A stretch of DNA of 64,000 bases from Fictibacillus marinisediminis (lineage in GTDB: Bacteria > Bacillota > Bacilli > Bacillales > Fictibacillaceae). The notes beneath the pieces were generated by a model. It searched no databases. It saw only the letters and a program-made list of their open reading frames with translations, and was not told the origin of the DNA. This document shows positions 18,068-26,161 of the stretch, one piece after another. The DNA is taken from positions 2,356,001 to 2,420,000 of the forward strand of contig NZ_JAIWJX010000002.1 in NCBI RefSeq assembly GCF_023149135.1, given 5' to 3'. Position numbers and translations under genes: made by a program. Every line of letters starts with the position of its first letter. Position 1 is the first letter of the stretch.

Positions 18068-20044
18068 CTAAACCTCCTCAGGATACTGCTGATCTGATAT
18101 GTTTTCATTATCCAGAATGTTGGTATCCTCGTTTAACCCGAACTGAACATGTTCTTCAATCCATTTTCTTCGCGGCTCTACCTTGTCTCCCATCAGTACG
18201 GAAACCCTTTTTTCCGCTCTGGCAGCATCGTCGATCTTCACACGGATCAATGTTCTCGTTTCAGGATCCATCGTTGTTTCCCAGAGCTGATCAGCGTTCA
18301 TCTCACCAAGTCCTTTATAGCGTTGAATGATATAGCCTTTTCCGACCTTTTTTATCGCCGTTTTTAACTCATCATCATCCCATGCATATTCGATGATTTC
18401 TTTTTTTCCGCTTCCTTTGCTCACCTTGTATAGCGGCGGCAGAGCGATGTATACTTTTCCGTTCTCGATCAGCGGTTTCATATAACGGTAAAAGAAAGTC
18501 AGCAGCAGGACTTGGATATGCGCGCCATCCGTATCCGCATCGGTCATGATGATAACTTTTTCATAATTAAGGTCTTTCACTGTAAAATCAGAACCTACTC
18601 CTGCTCCAAGTGCATGGATGATCGTATTGATTTCTTCATTCTTAAAGATATCCGCAAGCTTTGCTTTTTCTGTATTGATGACCTTACCCCTTAGAGGCAG
18701 AATCGCTTGAAAACGCCGGTCACGCCCCTGCTTGGCTGAACCTCCGGCAGAATCACCCTCTACGAGATACAGTTCGTTCTTGGCAGGGTTCTTTGAGGTT
18801 GCCGGAGTCAGTTTTCCGCTTAGCATCGTGTCTTTCCGTTTGTTCTTCTTGCCGTTACGCGCATCTTCTCTCGCCTTGCGTGCTGCTTCCCGTGCCTGGG
18901 CGGCTTTAACGGCTTTCCTGATCAGCATTTCACTGATCTGAGGGTTTTCCTCAAGGAAGTACGAAAGATTGCCTGAAACGACGCTGTCGACGCTTGATCT
19001 GGCATCACTGCTGCCAAGCTTGCTCTTCGTTTGGCCTTCAAATTGAAGCTTTTCTTCTGGAATGCGCACCGAGATAATAGCGGTCAAGCCTTCACGAATG
19101 TCGGATCCGTCCAGGTTCTTATCGCGTTCTTTTAAAAGAGATACCTTTCGGGCGTAATCATTCATGATCCTTGTGATAGCGGTTCTAGCACCTGATTCGT
19201 GCGTTCCTCCGTCCTTCGTGCGAACGTTGTTAACGAACGAAAGGACGTTTTCTGCATACCCGTCATTAAACTGAAACGCAAAGTCGACTTCGATGTCATT
19301 TTGTGACCCTTCGAAACTAACAACAGGGTGCAGCACATCTTTATCCTCGTTCAAGTACGTGACGAAGGCTTCAATGCCTGACTCATACTGATAAGTATCA
19401 CTCTGTCCGCTCCGTTTGTCCGTCAGTTCAATCTTTACGCCTTTCAATAAGAATGCTGCTTCTCTTAACCGCTCACTCAGCGTTTCATAGTTATAATTGG
19501 TTGTGCTGAAGATCGAGGCATCCGGTTTAAAATGAATGATCGTCCCCGTCTTTCTTGTCTTACCGATTTCCTCGAGCGTTGTAACCGGCTTGCCGCCGAA
19601 TTCAAATCGTTGCTGAAAGATCGTACCATTCCGGTGAATCGTCACTTCGAGCCATTCAGACAAAGCGTTAACGACTGAGGCGCCTACACCATGGAGACCG
19701 CCGGACGTTTTGTACCCGCCCTGGCCAAATTTCCCCCCTGCATGCAGAACGGTCAGGATTACTTCCGGTGTCGGCTTGCCCATTCTATGCATACCAGTCG
19801 GCATACCCCGTCCTTCGTCTCTGACGCTTACACTGTTGTCTTTATGTATCGTGACATATATATTATTGCCGTGCCCCGCGAGTGCTTCATCGACGGCATT
19901 ATCTACGATTTCATAAACAAGATGATGCAATCCTCGGCTATCGGTGCTGCCGATATACATACCAGGACGTTTTCTGACCGCTTCAAGGCCTTCTAATACC
20001 TGTATGGCATCATCGTTATATTCTAAATGTGGTTTACTAGCCAA
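18068..20044 (-). CDS. parE: DNA topoisomerase IV subunit B
   Basis: A 658-residue ATPase subunit of topoisomerase IV. The GHKL ATP site is in VRKRPGMYIGST and VDNAVDEALAG; the TOPRIM domain has LYLVEGDSAGGSAKQGRDRR and DADTDGAHI; the GyrB C-terminal motif is QRYKGLGEMNADQLW. I prefer the TTG at 20044, preceded by AAGGGAG, which gives the standard length; the ATG at 20086 would add 14 residues. In B. subtilis yneT precedes parE, as here. Confidence 0.96.
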   Translation of the reverse strand: MASKPHLEYNDDAIQVLEGLEAVRKRPGMYIGSTDSRGLHHLVYEIVDNAVDEALAGHGNNIYVTIHKDNSVSVRDEGRGMPTGMHRMGKPTPEVILTVLHAGGKFGQGGYKTSGGLHGVGASVVNALSEWLEVTIHRNGTIFQQRFEFGGKPVTTLEEIGKTRKTGTIIHFKPDASIFSTTNYNYETLSERLREAAFLLKGVKIELTDKRSGQSDTYQYESGIEAFVTYLNEDKDVLHPVVSFEGSQNDIEVDFAFQFNDGYAENVLSFVNNVRTKDGGTHESGARTAITRIMNDYARKVSLLKERDKNLDGSDIREGLTAIISVRIPEEKLQFEGQTKSKLGSSDARSSVDSVVSGNLSYFLEENPQISEMLIRKAVKAAQAREAARKAREDARNGKKNKRKDTMLSGKLTPATSKNPAKNELYLVEGDSAGGSAKQGRDRRFQAILPLRGKVINTEKAKLADIFKNEEINTIIHALGAGVGSDFTVKDLNYEKVIIMTDADTDGAHIQVLLLTFFYRYMKPLIENGKVYIALPPLYKVSKGSGKKEIIEYAWDDDELKTAIKKVGKGYIIQRYKGLGEMNADQLWETTMDPETRTLIRVKIDDAARAEKRVSVLMGDKVEPRRKWIEEHVQFGLNEDTNILDNENISDQQYPEEV

Positions 20045-20112
20045 AACACTTTCTCCCTTCAAAAAACTTGCAGTATAACTAATCATATCAGAACATTTGT
20101 TTCTATTCCAGA

Positions 20113-20262
20113 TAAGAAAAGCGTAAGCGCCCTGCTTAGGTCCGATTAGGCGCTGGAACTCTTACCAAGCAACACGTTTTTGTGTTGTGGGGGAAGAGTG
20201 AAGCGACCTGGGACGAAATGTGTTTATATATCGTCTGCCGAGGACCTAAACTGAAGCTAGAC
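20113..20262. repeat. Structured intergenic repeat, copy 1
   Basis: A member of the hairpin family described at 55492. Nested stems: TTAGGTCC (20136-20143) with GGACCTAA (20242-20249), CTCTTAC with GGGAAGAG, and GCAACAC with GTGTTGT around a U-rich loop. The shared words GCGCTGGA, GTGAAGCGAC and GAAGCTAGAC are all present, and a side hairpin GACGA/TCGTC is inserted. The rest of 20045-20407 holds nothing else I can name. Confidence 0.75.
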
Positions 20263-20370
20263 ATTCCTTCTCTGCCAGTTAATTTTATACTTTCCTGCAT
20301 CTTAAAAAATGATAGACCGCTTTCTATTTTAACTTTTCTGCTTCAATCGTGCAAAAACCTTTTGAGTTTA

Positions 20371-20402
20371 CACAAAAAACCACCCCATCACATCGGGTGG
20401 TT
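20371..20402 (-). terminator. Terminator after yneT
   Basis: ACCACCC/GGGTGGT stem followed by TTTTTTG on the minus strand. Confidence 0.85.
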
Positions 20403-20407
20403 CAAGC

Positions 20408-20825
20408 TTATCTGGCTAATCTGGCGTACTCGATTTTGATGCATTTATCCATGATGGAAACCGTTTGATGTTCCTTCAAATAGTCATATGCTTCATCGTT
20501 CGCTAGTCCTAGCTGTGCCCAAAAAACATCTGCCCCGATGTCAACGGCATCCTTCGCTACCTCAAGCAGGTATTCACTTCTGCGGAAAACATTCACGATA
20601 TCAACATGACCTTCAATCTCCTGCAATGTTTTTTACCGCTTTTACCCCAAGTACCTCATCAACTGCCGGATTTACCGGAATGATTTCATAGCCGGCATCC
20701 TGCATGACCGAAGATACCATGTAAGAAGTTTTCATGGGATTGTCTGATAGACCAACAACAGCGATCCTCTGTTTTGATATGAGAATATCCCTGATTTCAT
20801 CATCAGCCGGATTTTTAAAATGCAT
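20408..20825 (-). pseudogene. yneT: CoA-binding protein YneT, single-base frameshift
   Basis: Reading from 20825, MHFKNPADDEIRDILISKQR opens a Rossmann-type CoA-binding domain (IAVVGLSDNPMKTSYMVS, GYEIIPVNP). The frame breaks at a run of six A (about 20632-20637) and the rest of the protein (EIEGHVDIVNVFRRSEYLLE ... DVFWAQLGLANDEAYDYLKE) continues in the next frame to 20408. Dropping one A restores a continuous product of about 138 residues, the family length. Its place upstream of parE matches B. subtilis yneT. Whether this is a true inactivation, slippage site or sequencing error cannot be told here. Confidence 0.82.
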
Positions 20826-20892
20826 ACCGTTTCCCCCTTAAGATTTCGTCTAATACTCTATATATGAACCTAAAATCTGATTTTCAAACACA

Positions 20893-20926
20893 TGAAAATG
20901 CCAGCCGTTATGGGGCTGGCACGTTT
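20893..20926 (-). terminator. Terminator after the M32 carboxypeptidase gene
   Basis: GCCAGCC/GGCTGGC stem with ATTTTC tail on the minus strand, just below the stop at 20932. Confidence 0.75.
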
Positions 20927-20931
20927 AATGA

Positions 20932-22449
20932 CTAATTCAGCTGATAGAGTGAGGAATACTTCTCTTCAAAATATCGGATCAAATAGTCAGGATTTAAGCC
21001 CTCACCTGTCACATCTTGAAGGATCTCCATCGGTTTTTTCATCTTCCCGTATTGGTGGATATTTTTGCTCAGCCACTCCTGAACTGGTTTAAGATCCCCT
21101 TTTTCAACAAGCTGATCAAAGTCAGGGAGATCACGGATTAGGGCTTCTTTTAATTGTGCTGCATAGATATAGCCCAATGCGTATGAAGGGAAATAGCCAA
21201 AGCTGCCTCCTGACCAGTGAACATCCTGAAGGACACCCTCACTGTCATTCTCGGGCTTCACTCCGAGATATCCCTGCATTTTTTCATTCCAGATACGAGG
21301 AAGATCTTTCACTTCAATTTCATCGTTGAATAAACCTTTTTCAATTTCATACCGAACAATGACATGAAGAGGATAAGTCATCTCATCTGCTTCGATACGG
21401 ATCAGTGAAGGTTCAACTACATTTATCGCTTTATAAAAACTCTCCAGATCTACATTATCGAACTGGCTTCCTGCATATTGCTTGAGCGAAGCATAATGAT
21501 GATTCCAGAACCCTTGATGGCGGCCAACGAAGTTTTCCCAGAACAGCGACTGTGATTCATGTATGCCCATGGATGTACCTGTGCTGAGCGGTGTTCCTAC
21601 GAGTGCTTCTGATAGGTTTTGCTCATATAGGGCATGTCCGCCTTCATGAATTGTACCAAAAATCGCTGTACGGAAATCTTTTTCCACATAGCGGGTCGTT
21701 ACACGGACATCTCCAGTATTCAAACCAATAGCAAACGGATGGACCGTTTCATCCAGACGTCCTGATTCAAAATCGTATCCCATCTCTTTTAGGACATGAA
21801 GACTGAATTCCTTTTGTTTCTCTTTAGGGAACGCCTCAAACAGGAAAGCCGTCTCAGGCTTCCCAGCTTCGGTCACCTTCTGCAAGAGCGGAACGATGCG
21901 GTCGCGCAGTTTAGCAAACGTCTCATCCAAAATTTCTACAGTGACACCAGGCTCATACATATCCAAAAGGGTATTGTACTTATTGCCTTCATAGCCCCAA
22001 TATCCGATAAAGCGTTTATTAAATTCCACAAGCTTTTCCAAATAAGGCTGGAACATAGCAAAATCAGATTTGGCCCTCGCTTCTTCCCAAATGCTTTCTG
22101 CTTTTGACTGCAGAATCACATATTCCTTAAACTCATCTGCGGGAATTTTTGTATTGCGGTCATAATCTTTTTTGACCTCATCCAGCGTTTTTTTTGTTAC
22201 TTCCGAGAGCGAATCATATACGGAGCTTACAGAAAGTTCTTCTATGTATTTTTTCATTTCATCTGATGTGGACATAGCAAATACATCCGCAGAAAGCGTA
22301 CCTATGACTTCTGAACGCTGGCTGACTCCTTTTTTTGGCGCACCTGTACGCAGATCCCAGTACATCAAACCAATGGCTTCATTCATATGCGTCATTTTTT
22401 TTACGTAATTAAGAAATTCCTTTTCTACCGATTGCAAGGTCTGTGACAT
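20932..22449 (-). CDS. M32 family metallocarboxypeptidase (carboxypeptidase Taq type)
   Basis: A 505-residue cytoplasmic zinc carboxypeptidase. The HExxH-type site is TIHEGGHALYEQ near residues 265-275, followed by the M32 signature GIHESQSLFWENFVGR. It also shows ALGYIYAAQL and MYWDLRTGAPKKG typical of the family; the nearest B. subtilis protein is YpwA. I chose the ATG at 22449, which follows AGAGGAAG; the frame extends to 22491 without support. Confidence 0.92.
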   Translation of the reverse strand: MSQTLQSVEKEFLNYVKKMTHMNEAIGLMYWDLRTGAPKKGVSQRSEVIGTLSADVFAMSTSDEMKKYIEELSVSSVYDSLSEVTKKTLDEVKKDYDRNTKIPADEFKEYVILQSKAESIWEEARAKSDFAMFQPYLEKLVEFNKRFIGYWGYEGNKYNTLLDMYEPGVTVEILDETFAKLRDRIVPLLQKVTEAGKPETAFLFEAFPKEKQKEFSLHVLKEMGYDFESGRLDETVHPFAIGLNTGDVRVTTRYVEKDFRTAIFGTIHEGGHALYEQNLSEALVGTPLSTGTSMGIHESQSLFWENFVGRHQGFWNHHYASLKQYAGSQFDNVDLESFYKAINVVEPSLIRIEADEMTYPLHVIVRYEIEKGLFNDEIEVKDLPRIWNEKMQGYLGVKPENDSEGVLQDVHWSGGSFGYFPSYALGYIYAAQLKEALIRDLPDFDQLVEKGDLKPVQEWLSKNIHQYGKMKKPMEILQDVTGEGLNPDYLIRYFEEKYSSLYQLN

Positions 22450-22534
22450 TATGTTCTTCCTCTCTAAACTTAAGTAAATTAACCATACCATCTAACCATT
22501 CGGCAGAAAACATAAAACTCCTGCAAGAAAGAAA

Positions 22535-22713
22535 AGCAAAAGCACCCTGTTAAGTCCGACAAGCGCTGGAGATCTTACACTGCAACACGTTTTTTGTGTT
22601 GTGGGGTAAGAATGAAGCGACCTAAGACGAATTGTGATTTATCAATTCGCCCACCGAGGACTTAAGCTGAAAACTGAAAAATTCGTTTTCAGCCCTGGGC
22701 GCTGGAGCTAGAC
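22535..22713. repeat. Structured intergenic repeat, copy 2
   Basis: Second dispersed copy of the hairpin family. TTAAGTCC (22550-22557) pairs with GGACTTAA (22658-22665), inner CTTAC pairs with GTAAG, and GCAACAC with GTGTTGT. Two extra side hairpins are present (GACGAATT/AATTCG and GCTGAAAAC/GTTTTCAGC), and an outer AGCACCC/GGGCGCT closes the element. The unit ends GGAGCTAGAC. It fills most of the gap between the carboxypeptidase gene and the next small gene. Confidence 0.75.
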
Positions 22714-22751
22714 AACACACCTATGCCTTTTCAAGGCTGTCATGGAAATAA

Positions 22752-22946
22752 TTAATGTAAACGTTCTAGAAATGAGGAGGTTCCATGTTCTCCTCTGATG
22801 CCAAATTCGTAAGATAACGCCTGTTTTAATGCATGATCTGCTTCTATAAAAGCCTGATGATATTGATCACCGTATTGTTCCTTTAATGCTTTTATCGTTT
22901 CATACGCGTGCTTCAGCTGCAGGATATATTCTGCATTCTGTTCCAA
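22752..22946 (-). CDS. Small hypothetical protein
   Basis: A 64-residue, mainly helical, soluble protein (YETIKALKEQYGDQYHQAF). The TTG at 22946 follows AGAGGTGAT at good spacing, which decides the start. It lies downstream of ypsC on the same strand, past a terminator. I do not recognise the family. Confidence 0.55.
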   Translation of the reverse strand: MEQNAEYILQLKHAYETIKALKEQYGDQYHQAFIEADHALKQALSYEFGIRGEHGTSSFLERLH

Positions 22947-23004
22947 TGTCCATCACCTCTGATCACAGTATGGCCGGTTCCTGTGTCCCTCATTACTTAT
23001 CCAA

Positions 23005-23031
23005 CAAAAAAGATCTCCCGAAGGAGATCCT
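23005..23031 (-). terminator. Terminator after ypsC
   Basis: GATCTCC-TTCG-GGAGATC with TTTTTTG: a stable UUCG tetraloop terminator. Confidence 0.92.
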
Positions 23032-23036
23032 TTATG

Positions 23037-24173
23037 TTAGCTGCGGGGCTGTCTTTTTCCGAAGTACTGGTAATAATCGGTCTTAATATGCCCATTATAT
23101 AATTTTCTCTTTTTCGTAGCTGCTTTGCCATAGAGCTGCTCAAACTGCTCATTGGAGGTAATGACATATACCGACCAAGTTTCAAGTGGACGGAAGACCT
23201 CACCCATGTCTCTATAAAGCTGTTTCACTTCTTCCTTCTCACCCAAACGTTCCCCATAAGGCGGGTTGCTGATCACATATCCGTACTCTTTTCTTGTCGT
23301 AAAATCTCTGACTTGCATCTGTTTAAACGAAATGAAATCGCCAAACCCAGCTTCTTCAGCGTTATTGATCGAGAGGTCGATCATTTTATGGTCGATATCC
23401 GATCCTTGAATATCAAGCGGTGTATCATACTTGGCGAGATCATGCGCCTCTTCAACCGCACGATACCATACTTTTTTATCAATCCAATTCCAATTTTCAG
23501 AAGCAAATTCTCGATTCAGCCCTGGCGCCACATTCTGCCCGATCATGGCTGCCTCGATCGGAATGGTTCCTGATCCGCAGAATGGGTCTACAAACGGCTT
23601 GTCCGGTGTCCAGTTCGTTAATTTGATGAGAGCTGAAGCCATTGTCTCTTTTAGCGGCGCTTCACTGTGCAGGGCACGGTAACCCCGTTTATGGAGGCCC
23701 GTCCCGCTCGTATCAATCGTAAGAGTAGCCACGTCTTTTAATAGTGCGACTTCAATTCGATAAAGAGGGCCTTCTTCCGAAAACCATGTTTCTCTTTGAT
23801 AAGCATTCTTCATTTGATCGACTACAGCTTTTTTAACGATGGCCTGACAGTCAGAAACACTGAATAATTTTGACTTAACGGACTTTCCGATAACAGGAAA
23901 TTCTCCATCCTCAGGGATAAAATCAGACCAAGGCAACGCTTTCGTCTGTTCAAACAGTTCATCGAATGTTTCCGCTTTAAATTCTCCGACAAGAAGCTTA
24001 ACACGGTCTGCGGTCCTCAGCCATAGATTGGAGCGGCAGAGGGCAGACTCGTCTCCTTTAAAAATAATCTTGCCGTTTTCAACTTTTACGTCCTCAAACC
24101 CAAGGTCACGGACTTCCTGTGCAACAATGGATTCCAGGCCCATGGCTGCGGTAGCAATATACGTCAGATTCAT
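23037..24173 (-). CDS. ypsC: THUMP-domain class I SAM-dependent RNA methyltransferase (YpsC/RlmL type)
   Basis: A 378-residue enzyme predicted to methylate 23S rRNA guanine N2 (RlmL-like). An N-terminal ferredoxin-like plus THUMP module (residues 1-160) precedes a methyltransferase domain with the AdoMet loop DPFCGSGTIPIEAAM and the catalytic NPPYGERLG near residue 306. I chose the ATG at 24173 after GAGGAG; an in-frame ATG 15 bp upstream is inside that site. The neighbourhood rnpB-gpsB-ypsA is that of B. subtilis ypsC. Confidence 0.92.
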   Translation of the reverse strand: MNLTYIATAAMGLESIVAQEVRDLGFEDVKVENGKIIFKGDESALCRSNLWLRTADRVKLLVGEFKAETFDELFEQTKALPWSDFIPEDGEFPVIGKSVKSKLFSVSDCQAIVKKAVVDQMKNAYQRETWFSEEGPLYRIEVALLKDVATLTIDTSGTGLHKRGYRALHSEAPLKETMASALIKLTNWTPDKPFVDPFCGSGTIPIEAAMIGQNVAPGLNREFASENWNWIDKKVWYRAVEEAHDLAKYDTPLDIQGSDIDHKMIDLSINNAEEAGFGDFISFKQMQVRDFTTRKEYGYVISNPPYGERLGEKEEVKQLYRDMGEVFRPLETWSVYVITSNEQFEQLYGKAATKKRKLYNGHIKTDYYQYFGKRQPRS

Positions 24174-24237
24174 AAGAGATCTCCTCATGGTTGTTTTTCC
24201 AGTCTTAATATACCCAAAATAGCTTATGTAAAAAGAA

Positions 24238-24262
24238 AAAAGGCCACTAGGGCCCTCTTACA
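24238..24262 (-). terminator. Terminator of rnpB
   Basis: AGGGCC-CTAGT-GGCC followed by TTTTTTCTTTTT on the minus strand, about 10 nt beyond the mature RNA end. Confidence 0.7.
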
Positions 24263-24272
24263 TTCTCAAGTG

Positions 24273-24682
24273 TCACCAATAACGTTCTGTAAGCCATGTT
24301 CTGTTCCATCGTACTGCATTCGGCTTCCGCCTCGTACTCCGGTGGTAATCATCTATCTCCAGATGAATAGTCATCTGTTCTTCTTCGCGTTCAATTCCGC
24401 TCAGAAAACTCCCCTACCATAATTTGGGTTTCTCGCTCGTGGGGTTTACCGCGTTCCACTCTTGCCGTTTCCGGAAAGACTACGTCACTGTGGCACTTTA
24501 AAGGTAGTGTCACCATATCCGAAGACTTAGGTGAGTTCCCTGCCGTTAATCCAGTCGAAACCAGAATACCCTGGCTTATCTTTTCGCCAGGCACGAACAC
24601 TACGGCCATCGCAGACCGTGCGAGCATGGACTTTCCTCAACATCTTTAAAAAGATGCCGCGATTACCCGAACGTTATTAGTT
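24273..24682 (-). ncRNA. rnpB: RNase P RNA, Bacillus class B
   Basis: The catalytic RNA that trims tRNA 5' leaders. On the minus strand the 5' end (CTAATAACGTTCGGGTAATC) pairs with the 3' GAACGTTATTGG to form P1. Invariant blocks are seen: GAGGAAAGTCCATGCTCGCAC, AGTGTTCGTGCC, AACGCGGTAAACCCC, CGAGCGAGAAACCC, and GATGGAACAGAACATGGC near the 3' end. The length of about 410 nt and the P5.1/P15.1-type architecture fit class B. Ends are estimated to a few bases. It sits between ypsC and gpsB as in B. subtilis. Confidence 0.96.
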
Positions 24683-24752
24683 TTAAATTGTCAAAGCAAA
24701 ATTTAGTATAGCAGGAAGCTGTTTAAAAATCAAATGGATAATAATTACTGAA

Positions 24753-25061
24753 TCAATCGTAAAGTTTGCTTCCGAATACGTGCTTTTCCAGATTTGACAG
24801 ACGCTGAAGAATGTCGGAATTAATGTTCATGGATGATGTTGGAACTCTTCTTGTCTGTTCAGATGTATTTTGCACTTCTTTGCGAAGCCTGTTGTTTTCC
24901 TGAATGACTTTGTCAAATTCCTTTTGGAAGTTCTCATAGTCTTTAATGATCAAATCAAGAAATTTATCTACTTCATCTTGATCATAACCTCGAAAACCCT
25001 GTTTAAAATCTTTTTCGAGAATTTCTTTTGCAGTCAGATTCAATCGTTTTTCTCCATTCAT
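24753..25061 (-). CDS. gpsB: Cell-cycle protein GpsB
   Basis: A 102-residue DivIVA-like coiled-coil protein that shuttles PBP1 between division site and side wall. LTAKEILEKDFKQGFRGYDQ then DEVDKFLDLIIKDYE is the membrane-binding N-terminal domain; the C-terminal helix LQRLSNLEKHVFG is the hexamerisation segment. The ATG at 25061 follows GAGGTGA; the longer frame to 25109 is not conserved. Confidence 0.95.
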   Translation of the reverse strand: MNGEKRLNLTAKEILEKDFKQGFRGYDQDEVDKFLDLIIKDYENFQKEFDKVIQENNRLRKEVQNTSEQTRRVPTSSMNINSDILQRLSNLEKHVFGSKLYD

Positions 25062-25213
25062 CGGGCTCACCTCAATGTTTAACTTCATTTTTTCCTGCGT
25101 TCGCAGCATAATTCAAACAAATACACCGTTCTTTATTTATACATGATGACTTTTTATTAAATCTAGCCTATATTTTTTCAAATTCAATAGAAAAAGTCAA
25201 TTTCTATCCAAAA

Positions 25214-25786
25214 TCATTCCCAAAATTCCCCTTTGGCGTCCTGTTCATCCTGATAGATCAGTTCTAGGTCAGACGGTGTGATATATAGTACTTCGTATGC
25301 CGGATCTTTTTCTTGCCTCCGTCTGGCAGGTTCAAGATAAAAACGCGGTGTTCCCGGAGTATCTTCATCATATAAAATGAGCATCCCATCGGTTTTCTGC
25401 ACAAGAAACCCATTTTTTGCGGCCAGCTGCTTCGGACTGAAGTACGGTTTATTGGAGATCGATTCTACAAAATCCGCCTGCGCCAGCAGTTCATGATACT
25501 GCTCCTGCCGGGCTTCGTTCCAATTCGCTTCCTGATCCAGGAATGGGGTAAGCACTGCAAGTTTGAGGTCCGGAAATCTTTGATCCCGAAGCTCAACAGC
25601 GACTTCCCCCGCCCATATTTCAACACCCGGCTGGCCGCTGATGATCACCCATTCCAGTCCTTCTTCCAAGAGCACTGTCAGTTGTTTCTCAATGGCTTTT
25701 TTTATATAGTGTACCCCCGGATCTTTCTCTTTAAAAATCCCGAGTTCATGGGATTTATATCCAGTTATCAGCAAGTTTTTCACCAT
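25214..25786 (-). CDS. ypsA: SLOG/DUF1273 family protein YpsA
   Basis: A 190-residue Rossmann-like protein (VKNLLITGYKSHELGIF, WVIISGQPGVEIWAGEVAVE, FDLKLAVLTPF-type core). YpsA binds nucleotide and affects division in Bacillus and Staphylococcus. The ATG at 25786 follows GGGAGAG; the frame to 25831 runs into a terminator hairpin. It is next to gpsB as usual. Confidence 0.93.
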   Translation of the reverse strand: MVKNLLITGYKSHELGIFKEKDPGVHYIKKAIEKQLTVLLEEGLEWVIISGQPGVEIWAGEVAVELRDQRFPDLKLAVLTPFLDQEANWNEARQEQYHELLAQADFVESISNKPYFSPKQLAAKNGFLVQKTDGMLILYDEDTPGTPRFYLEPARRRQEKDPAYEVLYITPSDLELIYQDEQDAKGEFWE

Positions 25787-25816
25787 GAACTTCTCTCCCA
25801 GCACTTCATTTACTTT

Positions 25817-25848
25817 GAAAAAAGGAACCAATCAAAATGATCAGTTCC
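25817..25848 (-). terminator. Terminator immediately after the 27-codon gene
   Basis: GGAACTGATC/GATTGGTTCC stem with TTTTTTC on the minus strand. It sits upstream of the ypsA start and 2 bp beyond the stop codon of the small frame at 25850, showing that something short is transcribed from upstream. Confidence 0.85.
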
Positions 25849-25849
25849 C

Positions 25850-25933
25850 TCACGTAACATGACTAAATTCATTTGCAATAAAAAACGTCAGTCCCAAAAC
25901 AAGAAAAAATGCAAATACTACCCATTGCCTCAC
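25850..25933 (-). CDS. Putative 27-residue single-pass membrane microprotein
   Basis: The frame starts at GTG 25933 and reads V/MRQWVVFAFFLVLGLT then FFIANEFSHVT: a short basic/aromatic start, about 17 hydrophobic residues and a polar tail, i.e. one membrane helix. GGAGAG lies 9 nt before the GTG, and a strong terminator begins right after the stop. It is too short for standard gene callers. I do not recognise it; it could be a sporulation- or stress-associated small membrane protein. Alternative: a non-coding leader ending at the terminator. Confidence 0.45.
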   Translation of the reverse strand: MRQWVVFAFFLVLGLTFFIANEFSHVT

Positions 25934-26161
25934 GGATCCATCTCTCCATCGCTTAATATACTAGCATATTTTTACAGGAAAATGGCCGATTCCCCAAATT
26001 TCTACATCACGTGTAACGTTTTAGCGATTATCGTCAAAGCGGCGCACATTTTGCGCTTGCCTGGGGAATAATTAGTATTTTCCTATGAAAAATCTCTTTT
26101 TTTATTCTACACAAAAAGTGTCCAAATTTAAATACATTTATCGGCCAAAATTTATATTTTT

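Noticed and set aside
18512-18941. Several open frames antisense to parE and parC
   Set aside because: They have no ribosome sites and mirror the codon pattern of the highly conserved topoisomerase genes.
25859-26071. 70-codon plus-strand frame
   Set aside because: Cys/Lys/Asn-rich with no ribosome site, antisense to the microprotein gene and its promoter region.
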